From the NCBI GenBank assembly GCA_001303415.1, contig LJTN01000007.1, positions 1 to 64,000 of the forward strand: 64,000 nucleotides of DNA, read 5' to 3'. Below the pieces are notes generated by a model, which did not search any database, was not told the origin of the DNA, and saw nothing but the letters and a program-made list of their open reading frames with translations. The position numbers and the translations under genes were made by a program. Numbering within the stretch: position 1 is the first letter of the stretch; every line of letters starts with the position of its first letter. Positions 29,253 through 39,215 of the stretch are shown here, piece by piece. The stretch is from Myxococcales bacterium SG8_38. GTDB lineage: Bacteria > Myxococcota_A > Polyangia > Polyangiales > Houyiibacteriaceae.

Positions 29253-32200
29253 CTACAGATCTACACCAGCTTGGGCCCTGGCTTCAAAATGTGCGTCGCT
29301 GATCGCAAAGCGAATGATCGCCCAGGCTTCGGGGACCTCGCGGATCGCACCGAGCCTTCCGGCGTCGTTCGGCGGCACTGTCTTGCCGGCCATCTTCAGA
29401 AGGGCGTCGACCGCAGAGGGAACGTCCCCCGTGAGGGTCAGGGCGACACGGTCGCCGAGCTCGCTGATGGCAAACGGCGCCGAGCGCGCCGAGAAGGACG
29501 GGTTGCCCCGAAGCTCCAAGACCAAGCTCTCGACCTCGTCACGCCAACGGCGTGGGACCGCTTTGAGAAGCTTTCTCCGCAGCTCCTGGTTCTGCCGAGG
29601 ATCGAGTCCCTGGCGGGCTTCTTCGTGGCCGTGCAACAGCGCGACGAGGGCTGCATCGAGCTCACCCGGACGCGCGCGAAGGGCCGGGGCCAGGTGATTC
29701 GCTGCGACCTCGAGCGCACGCGCGAAGAGGAACACGCGTTCTTGTGGCGTGGTGGTTTCGTGCAGGTGGCCGCCAATCACCAACGTGGGGGGATCGCCCG
29801 AGATGGGAATACATGCCGAAGGAGCGACGTAGGTAACCTTCAAACGCGGCTCGCTGATCCCCATCGCCTGTGCGACCGCTCCGGCCTCCTCGACGAGAGA
29901 CCGGTGCTCGCTGGAAGGTTTGCGCAGCCTCCACGCGGCTGCGTCGAAAGGCAGAACCTTGTCGAACGAATGCTCGCACAGCGTGAAGAGACGCCGAAGC
30001 GTCGGCGGCAGCCCGGGCGGCGCTACGACGGCGTGGATTGCCGGCCGCAACGGAACCTCCGGCTCTCCCAACGCCTCGTGCCGAGCCGTCACGTCTCCCT
30101 CGAAGAGAGAAGCCGGATGTCCGATCGCAATGGCCGCGCTCGCTGCACAGGACGCAGGCCCGGGACCATGACGGCGGTGCAGGACGCGCACCAACGTGAT
30201 CCACAGCGCCTCATCGCCGGGCTCCGCCTCGAGCGCCGTGCGAAGATCGTTGAGCGCGCGGTTGAGGTGCATCGCTCCGGCGGGCGAATCGCCTTGTCGC
30301 TCGTAGAAATCGGCCACTGCGAGGATCACGTCGGGGTCGGTAGGCTGGTCGGCTCTCAGACGTTCCAGCACGAGCTCTGCCTGTCGGGCTTGACCGGCTT
30401 GCTCGACCGCGCCCGCGAGTCGAATCCGATAATCACGCCTCTGCGCGTCGTCGGCCGCCCGGCGCACCAGAGCTTCGAGCAGGCGCGCCGACTCGAGGGC
30501 GTTTCCCCGGAGCGTAAGGACGGATGCCAGGCGGTCGAGCGTCTCGGTGTGGCCGGGTGCTAGTTCTCGTGCGCGGCGCAACGAGGCCTCTGCCCGTTCC
30601 AAGTCACCGAGGTGCTCGTGATAGATCTCGCCGAGCTGCGAGAACGCCCAGGCTTGCTCGTCAGTCGAGCGTTTGAGGCGTGCGATCCGGATGAGCGCCT
30701 CGGCGGCGCCTTGGTAGTTTTCGGCGTGACGATGCGCGTCGACGAGCTGCGCGAGTGCGGCGAAATGATGCGGGTCGAGCTCCAAGCATTCGTGCAGCGC
30801 GTCGACCACGCCTTCGGCGTCTCCGCGCTCGCGCCGCTGGGCAGCCTGCTCGAGGAGCAATGTGACGAGCGTCGGCGTGTCGGCTCCGGCGTCGATGCGC
30901 GCCTGGGTGAGAGAAACGAGCTCGTCGTCCTGGCCGCTGCTGCGGTACTGGTCGGCAAGGCGCCTGTAGACATCGAGGTAGGTGATGTCGGCGTTTGCCG
31001 CGGCCATCCATGCCCGGGTCGCACGCGTGTCGTCGGCGAGCTTGTCTTCGAAGAGGAGCGCGGCCTCACGCCAGAGGGATGCCGCACGCTGGTGATCTCT
31101 GGCCCGGCTGGCCGCCTCCTCATACGCCGAGGCGGCAGCTTCCCACCGTGCAGCCGCTTGCAGCAGGCGGGCCTCCTCCTCGACCGCCAGCGGATGACTT
31201 CGCGAATGCCGTAGCGTTTCGAGTGCTTCGTCCGTGTCTCCGAGCTCCCGCAACACGCGGGCTTCTTCCAAGGCGAGCGCGCCCCGCTCGAGCTCTTCCG
31301 TCAGCGAGGTGCCGAGCGCCCGAAGCGCGCCCAGACAAAGTACGCCATCGTTCTTGGCGTACGCCGCCCCCAGCAACTGCCGGGCCAACCCGGGGTCTGC
31401 ATCGGGGCGATCTTCGATGGCTCGCAAGGCATGGTCGATGTCGGTCTGGAGGATGTCGGAATCGGCCTTGAGCAGCTCCACGATGAGCCTGCGTCTTGCC
31501 AACCCGTCAGCGCAGCCCCGCTCCAAGGCGTCGATCAAGCGGCGCGCGCCGGAGCGGATCCGTTCGGTGTCCTCCTCTCGAAGCGCATCCCATTCGAGCG
31601 CGCGGGCGGTCGGGATGTGATCGGGACGCATCTCGGCGATCGACTGCAGCGACAATCGGGCGCTTTGCATGTCGCCACGTGCGAGCCGGTCCATTTCCGA
31701 CATGGCGCACAAGGCGGCAAGTTCGTCCTCCTGGCTCTCGGCCGCTTTCGCGCGCTCCATCGCGGCGTCTGCAAGTCGTGCAAACTCCCCCGCTTCGAGC
31801 TGCGCGTCCTTGCGCCGTGCGCGAATGCCGACGTCGTCGGGCATGGCCGCCTCTGCATCCCGCAGCAACCGGGCCGCAACTGCGGGTAGACCCGACGCGC
31901 GGTAGGCGTCCGCGGCACGTTGCAGATACGAAGGCTCCCCCAGCTTGCTCGCTGCGAGCCGCATGAGGCCACCAGCGTCCGCGGATGCAGATCCGCTCAG
32001 GTCGATCAGATGCTCGACGAGAAGCGAGTCCGGGGCATTCCAGTCCAAGGCGGCGTGCGCATGAGCCGCCCGATCGGCAGGGGAACCCGTCCAAAGCGAC
32101 GCGCGTAGCAGATGACTCGCACGGTTTTGCGGGTCGAGCTCTGCCTGCTTGCGTGCGGCATCGGCCCGTACGTCCCTCGAGCTGTCTTCGGATTCCAGTT

Positions 32201-33953
32201 TCCAGAGCGCGGGCCAGTAGTCGGGCTGACGGCGGAGGGCCGATTCACACGCGGGGCGCAAGGCGTCGATGCTGGGCATCGCTCGGTAGGCCATCATGAA
32301 GGCAAACGCCGAGCGTGCCCCATCCGCTGCTTCGCCCTCCGCCTTCCATCGGCCCGCATTTCGTCGGGCGTCGCCATCGACGATCATCAGCGCTCGGCTC
32401 AAGAGCGGATTGCCAGGGCTCCTTCGCTCCGTGTCGAGCAGCGCCGCCAATCGCTCCGCCGAGCCGAGCGCACCCGAGGCTTCGGCAACGGCAAGGAACG
32501 CTCCCACGCGGCATGACTCGGGGACGTGCTCGATCTCTTGCTTCAGGGTGCGTAGCAAGGTCGGCACATCCGAGACGCGAGCGGCTCGATCCGCGTTCGC
32601 CATTTTCGCGGCGGGGCTCGCGTCGTCGCGGGGTACGGTTTCGAGCAGGCGCCGAAGGGCGCCATTCGACGGCTCTTCACTAGCGCACAAGCGCCGTAGC
32701 GCGCGAAGATATGGCACGAGATCCGGCAACGCTTGCGCCTCGAGGACCGCCGCCCCGAGCGCCGCTTCATCGTTCGCTTCCGCGTGAATCCGTGCACGCC
32801 TGGTGCTGCGCAGCGCGGCGAGCACCTCGGTGTCGTCGGTTGCATCGGCTTCGAGTGCCTCTCTGGCGCGGGTGGAATCGCCAGACAGCGAAGCGATTTC
32901 TGCGAGCGTCCAACGCGAAGATGCGTTCGTCGCGCGGTCTAGCAACGCCATGGCGTCTGCGTCGTTGCCCATCGCGTGGTGGATCACCGCAGCCGACCGG
33001 CGAAGCGCCTGCGCCACCGGTGCGGACTCGTGCTCCGCTGCCGCGCACAGCTCGTCGATCGCCCGCGATCGCTCACCGAGGGCCCGGGCCGCGCGCACGA
33101 GACCGAGGCGCGCCGCCAACGATTCCGGCTCGAGATCGACGACGCGTTCGAACAGCGTTTTGGCCGCTTCGGGAGCGCGAGCCCGCTCCATGAGCTCTGC
33201 GGCATGCAGCAGGACCACGGCCTGCGCAGACGGCACAGGCCACCGTTCAGCGGCGCGGGCCAGCGTTTCGGCGGCACGTCGGTGCTCGTTGCGCACAAGG
33301 CATGCGGACACGATCAGGGCGCAGGCGACGAAGTCATCGGCCTGCAGCTCTGCTGCGCGGGTTGCCGCCTGCTCTGCGGCCGCCGGGTCACCGAGCTTGT
33401 AAAGAAGGATGGTTGCCAGCATTCGCAGCGCAGCCGCCCGTTCCGACGTCGCGATATCGAGCGCGGCTTCCTTCTCGAGGGCCGCGGCCGCAGCCGGCCA
33501 ATCCCGACGGCGAATCGCGTGCCGCCGGAGCGCCCGAAGGACGATCACGTCGCGCGCATCGGCGGCAAGCGCTTGCCCGTATCGAAAGACGGCGCCCTCT
33601 GCATCTCCGAGTTGGTCGCACAGCTCTGCGGCAGAGGTCATGAGCCGCGACCTCGCCGAGCCAACCGCTTGCTCCGTGAGGGTATCCAAGAGCACGATCC
33701 GGCGCTTCCGAGCTTCGACAGAATCACCGACCAAGGGTAGAGCGTCGTGACGCCGGATGCGCTGAAAGACAGTACGCTGCGCGACCTGCGCGCCCGCGTC
33801 GTTTGGATCGGCCGGACGGCTCACATGCTTCGATTGGGGCCCGGTCTGCGTCTCGACGAATGCGTCGAGAAGCGTGGCGATCGCGTCGTCGTCGAAGTCG
33901 AACGCGGGAAGCGCCGAATCCCGACTGGCTTGTGACAGGTCGTCCTCAGGCAT
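29253..33953 (-). CDS. Giant TPR protein 1 with a C-terminal module shared with its upstream neighbour
   Basis: About 1,566 residues from ATG 33953 (MPEDDLSQASR), which follows GTGGGG at good spacing; an ATG at 33980 is an alternative. Nearly all of the protein is Ala/Glu/Arg/Leu-rich helical repeats of TPR type (for example LGEIYHEHLGDLERAEASLRRA, shown in part). The last about 280 residues differ: PTLVIGGHLHETTTPQ, RVFLFARALEVAANHLAP and a terminal RFAISD. No signal peptide or transmembrane helix is visible, so it is probably a cytoplasmic scaffold. It overlaps the upstream TPR gene by 8 bases. Function is unknown. Confidence 0.82.
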   Translation of the reverse strand: MPEDDLSQASRDSALPAFDFDDDAIATLLDAFVETQTGPQSKHVSRPADPNDAGAQVAQRTVFQRIRRHDALPLVGDSVEARKRRIVLLDTLTEQAVGSARSRLMTSAAELCDQLGDAEGAVFRYGQALAADARDVIVLRALRRHAIRRRDWPAAAAALEKEAALDIATSERAAALRMLATILLYKLGDPAAAEQAATRAAELQADDFVACALIVSACLVRNEHRRAAETLARAAERWPVPSAQAVVLLHAAELMERARAPEAAKTLFERVVDLEPESLAARLGLVRAARALGERSRAIDELCAAAEHESAPVAQALRRSAAVIHHAMGNDADAMALLDRATNASSRWTLAEIASLSGDSTRAREALEADATDDTEVLAALRSTRRARIHAEANDEAALGAAVLEAQALPDLVPYLRALRRLCASEEPSNGALRRLLETVPRDDASPAAKMANADRAARVSDVPTLLRTLKQEIEHVPESCRVGAFLAVAEASGALGSAERLAALLDTERRSPGNPLLSRALMIVDGDARRNAGRWKAEGEAADGARSAFAFMMAYRAMPSIDALRPACESALRRQPDYWPALWKLESEDSSRDVRADAARKQAELDPQNRASHLLRASLWTGSPADRAAHAHAALDWNAPDSLLVEHLIDLSGSASADAGGLMRLAASKLGEPSYLQRAADAYRASGLPAVAARLLRDAEAAMPDDVGIRARRKDAQLEAGEFARLADAAMERAKAAESQEDELAALCAMSEMDRLARGDMQSARLSLQSIAEMRPDHIPTARALEWDALREEDTERIRSGARRLIDALERGCADGLARRRLIVELLKADSDILQTDIDHALRAIEDRPDADPGLARQLLGAAYAKNDGVLCLGALRALGTSLTEELERGALALEEARVLRELGDTDEALETLRHSRSHPLAVEEEARLLQAAARWEAAASAYEEAASRARDHQRAASLWREAALLFEDKLADDTRATRAWMAAANADITYLDVYRRLADQYRSSGQDDELVSLTQARIDAGADTPTLVTLLLEQAAQRRERGDAEGVVDALHECLELDPHHFAALAQLVDAHRHAENYQGAAEALIRIARLKRSTDEQAWAFSQLGEIYHEHLGDLERAEASLRRARELAPGHTETLDRLASVLTLRGNALESARLLEALVRRAADDAQRRDYRIRLAGAVEQAGQARQAELVLERLRADQPTDPDVILAVADFYERQGDSPAGAMHLNRALNDLRTALEAEPGDEALWITLVRVLHRRHGPGPASCAASAAIAIGHPASLFEGDVTARHEALGEPEVPLRPAIHAVVAPPGLPPTLRRLFTLCEHSFDKVLPFDAAAWRLRKPSSEHRSLVEEAGAVAQAMGISEPRLKVTYVAPSACIPISGDPPTLVIGGHLHETTTPQERVFLFARALEVAANHLAPALRARPGELDAALVALLHGHEEARQGLDPRQNQELRRKLLKAVPRRWRDEVESLVLELRGNPSFSARSAPFAISELGDRVALTLTGDVPSAVDALLKMAGKTVPPNDAGRLGAIREVPEAWAIIRFAISDAHFEARAQAGVDL

Positions 33954-36900
33954 CTCGACCCCACAAGGGCGACTCGTCATCAATGCAGAATCGAACCAGA
34001 TCGAGGCCCCGCGTAGAAGATTTCAAGGTGGCGAGGGTAGGGGACTCACCGAGAAGCGCGTGAAGCGCTGCGGCAACGTCACCGGAGGCCAGCAAGCCCG
34101 CGCGGTCCGCAGCTCGATGCAAGCTCTGCGCGAATGCGAGCAGCGTCGACGCGTCGAAGACGGTGCCGCCCACTGCTTCCTGAACGGCCCGTCGCGCCGA
34201 CCGTCGCAGCTTGATCTCGGCGGCAGGCAGCATGGGCTCGCCCGATTCCACCTCGCAGCGTGCAGCGCGCAAGGTCGCAGCGATCTTGCCGGCCGCTGCC
34301 AGCGCCGAATCGCCGAGCAGCCAGCCTGCGCCGCGCGGGACCGCCCAAGCCAACCGGCCCGCATGAAACCGTGCACGCGCGTCGAGACCGTTGCGGCATT
34401 TGTCGGGAACCAACCAATGGATCTCGCGGTCTGCGCCCCCGTGCGCGATCGGCGTCGACACATCGCCGCAAAGCCCGACCGAAGCAGCATGTGCGCCAAA
34501 GCGATGGGAGAGTCGCTCGAGCTCCGCGTACACGGGATCACCGGGGGCGGCCTTCACAGCGCGGAGCCGGAGCTTCGAAAGCGAGGGGCCCACCCGACGC
34601 AGCACTCGATCGAGCGCCGCAAAGCCTTCTTCATCCCACGGCGAGTCGACCGAGACGCCGTCCACCTCGAACGTCCACGGCTCGCCATCGGCGAGCTCGA
34701 GACCGAGCGCTCGCTCGACGGCGCGGATCGCCGATGCCCGTCCAGACTGTCCGCGCCAGACGGCTGCGTCGCGCAAACCCCGGAGCGACGATGCGTCGAG
34801 GTTTTCTTGCTCGATTCGCACCCAGAGCGCCCTTTCGTATCGCGTGAGGGCGGTTTGTGTCGCGGCGCCCTCGAGAAGACCGACCAACCCCGCGATCGAA
34901 GCAACATGGGTTGGCTCCGCCTGGAGGGCTTGCTCGTAGGCCTCGATCGCCGCTTTCGGGCTCCCCAGCGCTTCTTCGAGGGCGCCGATGCGAGCCCAGG
35001 TTTCCGCGTCCGCCAGCCCCAAGGCCTCGATGGCGCGCAGCTCGACGAGCGCTTGGTCTTTTGCGCCGAGGCGAGCTTCGAGAAACTCGGATGCGCCGAG
35101 GTGCGCGAGCCGCCGCTGCTCGTCTGGAATGCTGGAGCGGGCCAGTCGCCGAAGGCAGTCGACCGCGTCTTCCCATTGCTCGAGAGACACGTGGACCTCT
35201 GCGGCCAACGCCAATGCGCCGGCGTGGTCGGGATCGGTCGTGAAGAGCTCGCCCAGCACCTCGAGCGCGCCGGGACGGTCGCTGAACCCTCGCAGCAGGC
35301 GGGCGCGTTCGTAGAGCAGATCGGGGCGTTCCTGCGAGGCCCCGTGCGCAAGCCGCGTGGAGACGAGCGCCTCGAGGGCCTCGGCGTCTTCCCTTTCGAC
35401 TAGCAGGTCATGCAGGCGCCGAAAGGCAACCGATCGCGTCGGATCTGCATCGAGGGCGCTTCGCAAGAGATCCTCTGCCTGCTGATGCTGCTCCATGCAA
35501 TCGAGGCGGACGACGCCCGCCTCTTCCAGAAGGTCCGCTTTGAGCGAGCCCGAGACGAATTGCGCGAGCCGTTCACAGGCCTGGGCTACGAGCGGCCATT
35601 GCCCCGCCTGGCGCGCCGCGGTGCGCAGCGTCTCCCAGACGGCCAAGTCGTCGGGTCTTTGCTCGATTGCGCCGATGAGCAACGTCACGGCTTCGGCACC
35701 CCGTTCTGCCTCCACGAGCGCGCGACAATGCGCCGCATCGACGGCTCCACGCCCGAGATCCGCGCTGTGCCGAAGCTTTCGTTCGAGAGATGCGACCCTC
35801 AACTCGGGATCGTCGCCCGGCGCCAGCGCTTCGTCGATCGCGATTGCCGCCTCTGGCAGCTCCCGCGCCAGATCCTCGGCGTCTTGGGCCAGGATGAATA
35901 GATCGTCGAGCGCATCATCTCCTCTGGCGATGCGCATCGCGCGAAGCCCCTGTAAGAGGGCGCCAGTGCGCAAGCCGTCGGTGGGCGCGAGCGCGGCGAG
36001 CCCGAGCCAAGCGTCGCCGGTCGCGGCGTCCGGCCGTCCGAAGGATGCGCGCAAGGCGCCGTACGCCTTGGCAAATCCGCTAGCGGACGGCTCCGTCGAG
36101 CTTGTGGCATCGCCCAAAACCTCCTCGGCGGCCGAGCGCTGCTCCTCGCTCGTGAGGTGTACCGGCATCGAGAGCAACGCCACCGCGCCGCTGAGCGCCG
36201 TGACCGGGTGCTCGAGCGCTTTCTCGTAGGCCGGGCTCGCTTCGCGCGCCACGCCCGTCTCGAGACAAAGCGCGTCGCCGCGCAACAGGGAAAACAGCTC
36301 AGGGGCCCCTCCGTCGAGCGGCCCTTCGGCCAGGCTTGCGTACGCGCGCACCCTCGCACTGCCGTCCGACTGACGACGTGCGACCTCGGCGATCGCAAGC
36401 GCCGCCGAAGGCGAGCCGGGTGCATCAGCGAGCGCTTGCTCGTACGCGCGTCGCGCCGAAGACAGGTTCCCCGCGCGCTCCGCGTTGGCTCCCGCGAGCA
36501 ACAGTGAGAGGTCCCCTCGCGCGTCGGTGGCCGGCGAAAGGGCGTGCTCTCGCGCTAGCGCGACCACGTCCTCCGTCCGGCCGCTTTCGCGCAACACCCC
36601 ATCCAACAAGGAGAGCACGTGCCGGTCGCCCGGGGCGATCTCCAATGCCTGCCGGATCACTCGCTCCGAAGCGCTCCAATCGCCCACCCTGGCGTGCGCC
36701 TCGCCCGCGGCGCACAGGTGTCCGATGCGCACCTCGGCGTCGGTCAGGCTCGCCACGGCTTCGTGGGCGCGGGCCAACAGCGTCGGGTCGTCATCGAGGG
36801 CTCCACGAACGCGAGCCAAAAATGGGGCCCAGGACTGGTGGGTCGCCTCCCCGAGCGCATCGCGCAAGAGCCGCTTGGCCTCTTCGCTTTGGCCGAGGGC

Positions 36901-38361
36901 GTTTTGTGTGACGTCATACTTGGAGAAGAGGAGCAGCGCTTGCTCCTCCGGATCGAGCTTGCACTCGAGCAGGTCGTCAGATCGAGCGACGATTGCCTCG
37001 GTTTCCTTTGCAGCCAACGCGAAACCAAGAGCATCACGCAAGATCGGCACTTTCCACCGTCGGTCCTCGGCGGCCGCAACGCAAAGCTCGGCCTGGTGAG
37101 GCCCTTGGACGCGCGACAGCGCCGCTTGCCACGACGCGAGCTGCCGTGTCTCACCCTCGCCGGCGTCGGCCCGCTCCCGAATCCGGTCCGCAAGCTCGGC
37201 GTGTGCCGCGGTCCGCATGAGCCCAACATCGAGCGCGGCCTGCGCAAACCTGGAAGCGGGATGGCGTGTCGCCGCATCCCGCAGCACGTCCACCGCTTTG
37301 CGCTGCTCCTCACTCGTGAGCGCGCGTCTGACTTGGTACGCGACGAACGCCGGATGCTCGGGTGCCTCCTCACGGAACCACGCCGGCGCCGAGCCGGCAG
37401 TGTCGTCGTTTCCTTGGCGCTCCGAAAATGACAGCGACTGCAGCCGTAGCTGGACATCGTCCGGCAGCAGCTCGATCGCCGCGTCGAGATGACTGCTCGC
37501 GGCGTTCATATCCGATAGCTGGTTTGCGCTACAGGCTGCGGCCTCTTGCCACAGCAGAGCCGCCAGCGAAAGACGCTCGTTTTCGGGCACGGGCAAACGC
37601 AACGGGTCGACCGTCTGGCCGGCTCGGACAGCTTCTTCGAGCAAGGACGCCATAGAGGTCGCGGCGCGAATCAAGACGTCCCAACGTTCGTGCTGCTTGG
37701 AGATCCGCCGCTGAAGACCTCGGGCGAACCATGCGACCGCATCCGACTCGGCCGCGAGATCGAGCGCATGCAACGCCGCGTCGACCTCGTCGCTCTCGAG
37801 CTCGTTGAGCGCGACGTCGATCCACAGTGCGCCGCGCAGCGCCGGGTCCGACGCGTGGTGGGCTTGCGCGCGGAGGGCTTTCCCAAGCGACTCTCGATCG
37901 CCCGCGGCTTCCGAGAGCCACTCGAGGACGAGCGCCGGGACCACGGGTGCGGGGGACCTCTTGATTGCCTCGCCAAGCAGAGAGGCCCAATCATTCGAGC
38001 GCAAGGCCAGGTCGATCAGCGCCGCGGCGCTGACGGCTGGGGAGTGGGCGGAAGCCACCGTTGCCGCGCAAAGCGTCCCGAGGTCGTGCCCGCCGTTTGC
38101 CCTCTCGGCGATGCGCATTTGCGCGATGAGCGCGGGCTCGAACGAAGGCGCCGTCTCCTGCGCTCGCGCGTAGCACCGCATCGCCTGGTCGACCCGGGCG
38201 AGGTCGTGCTCGTAGAGCGACCCCATGTGATAGAGGATGGCGGCGCGGGCCGACGGGTCGGGATCCGCCTCCAGCTCGCGCTTCAAATTGGCGATGCGCA
38301 GCTCGACCAAATCGAGCTTGCGCGCGTTCCGCGCAGGCTCCTGTGGCGGCTTGTCCATCAT
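33946..38361 (-). CDS. Giant TPR protein 2, paralogue-like partner of the downstream TPR protein
   Basis: A 1,471-residue TPR-rich protein beginning MMDKPPQEPARNARKL. Repeats span about 35-1190 (for example HMGSLYEHDLARVDQAMRCY). The C-terminal about 280 residues read REIHWLVPDKCRNGL, ARFHAGRLAWAVPRG and end with LDLVRFCIDDESPLWG. These align in order, though weakly, with the end of TPR protein 1 (FLFARALEVAAN and IIRFAISD). No export signal or membrane helix is seen. It starts 12 bases after the SDR gene and overlaps the next TPR gene, so stoichiometric co-synthesis is likely. Function is unknown. Confidence 0.82.
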   Translation of the reverse strand: MMDKPPQEPARNARKLDLVELRIANLKRELEADPDPSARAAILYHMGSLYEHDLARVDQAMRCYARAQETAPSFEPALIAQMRIAERANGGHDLGTLCAATVASAHSPAVSAAALIDLALRSNDWASLLGEAIKRSPAPVVPALVLEWLSEAAGDRESLGKALRAQAHHASDPALRGALWIDVALNELESDEVDAALHALDLAAESDAVAWFARGLQRRISKQHERWDVLIRAATSMASLLEEAVRAGQTVDPLRLPVPENERLSLAALLWQEAAACSANQLSDMNAASSHLDAAIELLPDDVQLRLQSLSFSERQGNDDTAGSAPAWFREEAPEHPAFVAYQVRRALTSEEQRKAVDVLRDAATRHPASRFAQAALDVGLMRTAAHAELADRIRERADAGEGETRQLASWQAALSRVQGPHQAELCVAAAEDRRWKVPILRDALGFALAAKETEAIVARSDDLLECKLDPEEQALLLFSKYDVTQNALGQSEEAKRLLRDALGEATHQSWAPFLARVRGALDDDPTLLARAHEAVASLTDAEVRIGHLCAAGEAHARVGDWSASERVIRQALEIAPGDRHVLSLLDGVLRESGRTEDVVALAREHALSPATDARGDLSLLLAGANAERAGNLSSARRAYEQALADAPGSPSAALAIAEVARRQSDGSARVRAYASLAEGPLDGGAPELFSLLRGDALCLETGVAREASPAYEKALEHPVTALSGAVALLSMPVHLTSEEQRSAAEEVLGDATSSTEPSASGFAKAYGALRASFGRPDAATGDAWLGLAALAPTDGLRTGALLQGLRAMRIARGDDALDDLFILAQDAEDLARELPEAAIAIDEALAPGDDPELRVASLERKLRHSADLGRGAVDAAHCRALVEAERGAEAVTLLIGAIEQRPDDLAVWETLRTAARQAGQWPLVAQACERLAQFVSGSLKADLLEEAGVVRLDCMEQHQQAEDLLRSALDADPTRSVAFRRLHDLLVEREDAEALEALVSTRLAHGASQERPDLLYERARLLRGFSDRPGALEVLGELFTTDPDHAGALALAAEVHVSLEQWEDAVDCLRRLARSSIPDEQRRLAHLGASEFLEARLGAKDQALVELRAIEALGLADAETWARIGALEEALGSPKAAIEAYEQALQAEPTHVASIAGLVGLLEGAATQTALTRYERALWVRIEQENLDASSLRGLRDAAVWRGQSGRASAIRAVERALGLELADGEPWTFEVDGVSVDSPWDEEGFAALDRVLRRVGPSLSKLRLRAVKAAPGDPVYAELERLSHRFGAHAASVGLCGDVSTPIAHGGADREIHWLVPDKCRNGLDARARFHAGRLAWAVPRGAGWLLGDSALAAAGKIAATLRAARCEVESGEPMLPAAEIKLRRSARRAVQEAVGGTVFDASTLLAFAQSLHRAADRAGLLASGDVAAALHALLGESPTLATLKSSTRGLDLVRFCIDDESPLWGRDA

Positions 38362-38373
38362 GAGCCGCCCCGG

Positions 38374-39135
38374 CTATGCGAGCGTCCAGCCGCCGTCGAT
38401 CACCATGACATCCCCCGTCACGTAGTCCGATTCATCGGAGGCCAAGAACACGGCCCCTCCCGCGATGTCCTCCGGTTGACCCACCCGGCCCGCTGCGGTT
38501 CGATTGACGATGCTGCCGCGTATCTGGTCGTTGTCTACCAGGACCTTGGCGAACTTCGTTTCGATCAGGCCGGGGGCGATGGCGTTGACCCGTATACCGG
38601 CGCCGCCCAGCTCCATCGCGAGGGTCTTGGTCATCGAGATCACCGCGGCTTTGGTCATCGCATACACACCCTGCATGGGGGCGGCCATCAAGCCTACCAC
38701 GCTGGCCACGTTGACGATGGAGCCCTTGGCCTTTCGCTCCTGCAGATGGCCGGCCACCAGTTGGCTCATGCCGAAGTAGCCCTTCACGTTCACCTCGAAC
38801 GTCTTGTCCCACGCCCCCTCGTCGATCGAAAGCATCGGCCCGAAGTACGGATTGGTCGCTGCGTTGTTCACCAGGATGTCCACCTTGCCGTACGTCTCGA
38901 GCGCCTGCTCGAGCATGGCTTCGCGCTCCGCCACGTGCCCCACATGGCAGGCGATCGGTGTCGCTTCACCGCCCCGCGCTCGGATGTCGTCCGCCACGGC
39001 GGAAAGGCCTTCGATCTTCCGTGATACGACGATCACCTTCGCGCCCTCGTCCGCCATCTTGGCAGCGATTGCAGCACCGATTCCCCGGCTTGCTCCCGTG
39101 ACGATCGCGACCTTGCCATTCAGGCGCTCACCCAT
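38374..39135 (-). CDS. Short-chain dehydrogenase/reductase (FabG-like SDR)
   Basis: Classical SDR oxidoreductase of 253 residues. The cofactor motif is TGASRGIG, NNAA marks the central strand, and the catalytic residues lie in NVASVVG (Ser) and YAMTKAAV (Tyr-x-x-x-Lys). VSRK at the end of strand 2 suggests NADP preference. The substrate is unknown; the closest appearance is to 3-oxoacyl-ACP reductase or short-chain alcohol dehydrogenases. ATG 39135 follows GGAGGGGACAGC, a strong ribosome site, so the longer frame to 39153 is rejected. First gene of the unit that continues into the giant TPR proteins. Confidence 0.9.
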   Translation of the reverse strand: MGERLNGKVAIVTGASRGIGAAIAAKMADEGAKVIVVSRKIEGLSAVADDIRARGGEATPIACHVGHVAEREAMLEQALETYGKVDILVNNAATNPYFGPMLSIDEGAWDKTFEVNVKGYFGMSQLVAGHLQERKAKGSIVNVASVVGLMAAPMQGVYAMTKAAVISMTKTLAMELGGAGIRVNAIAPGLIETKFAKVLVDNDQIRGSIVNRTAAGRVGQPEDIAGGAVFLASDESDYVTGDVMVIDGGWTLA

Positions 39136-39215
39136 GCTGTCCCCTCCTTGCACGTGACGTATAGCGCCGCGCGGGGTAGTTTCGCCAGCGCGAACTGCAT
39201 GAGGGTTGCGCTCCG

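Noticed and set aside
29178..37431. Several plus-strand open frames of 150-500 codons opposite the giant TPR genes
   Set aside because: They follow the codon-position bias of the antisense TPR genes, have Arg/Ala-rich composition with no family motif, and lack ribosome sites.
37546..39024. A 492-codon plus-strand open frame spanning the TPR and SDR genes
   Set aside because: It lies antisense to two clear genes, including the SDR motifs, and encodes low-complexity His/Arg/Gly-rich sequence.
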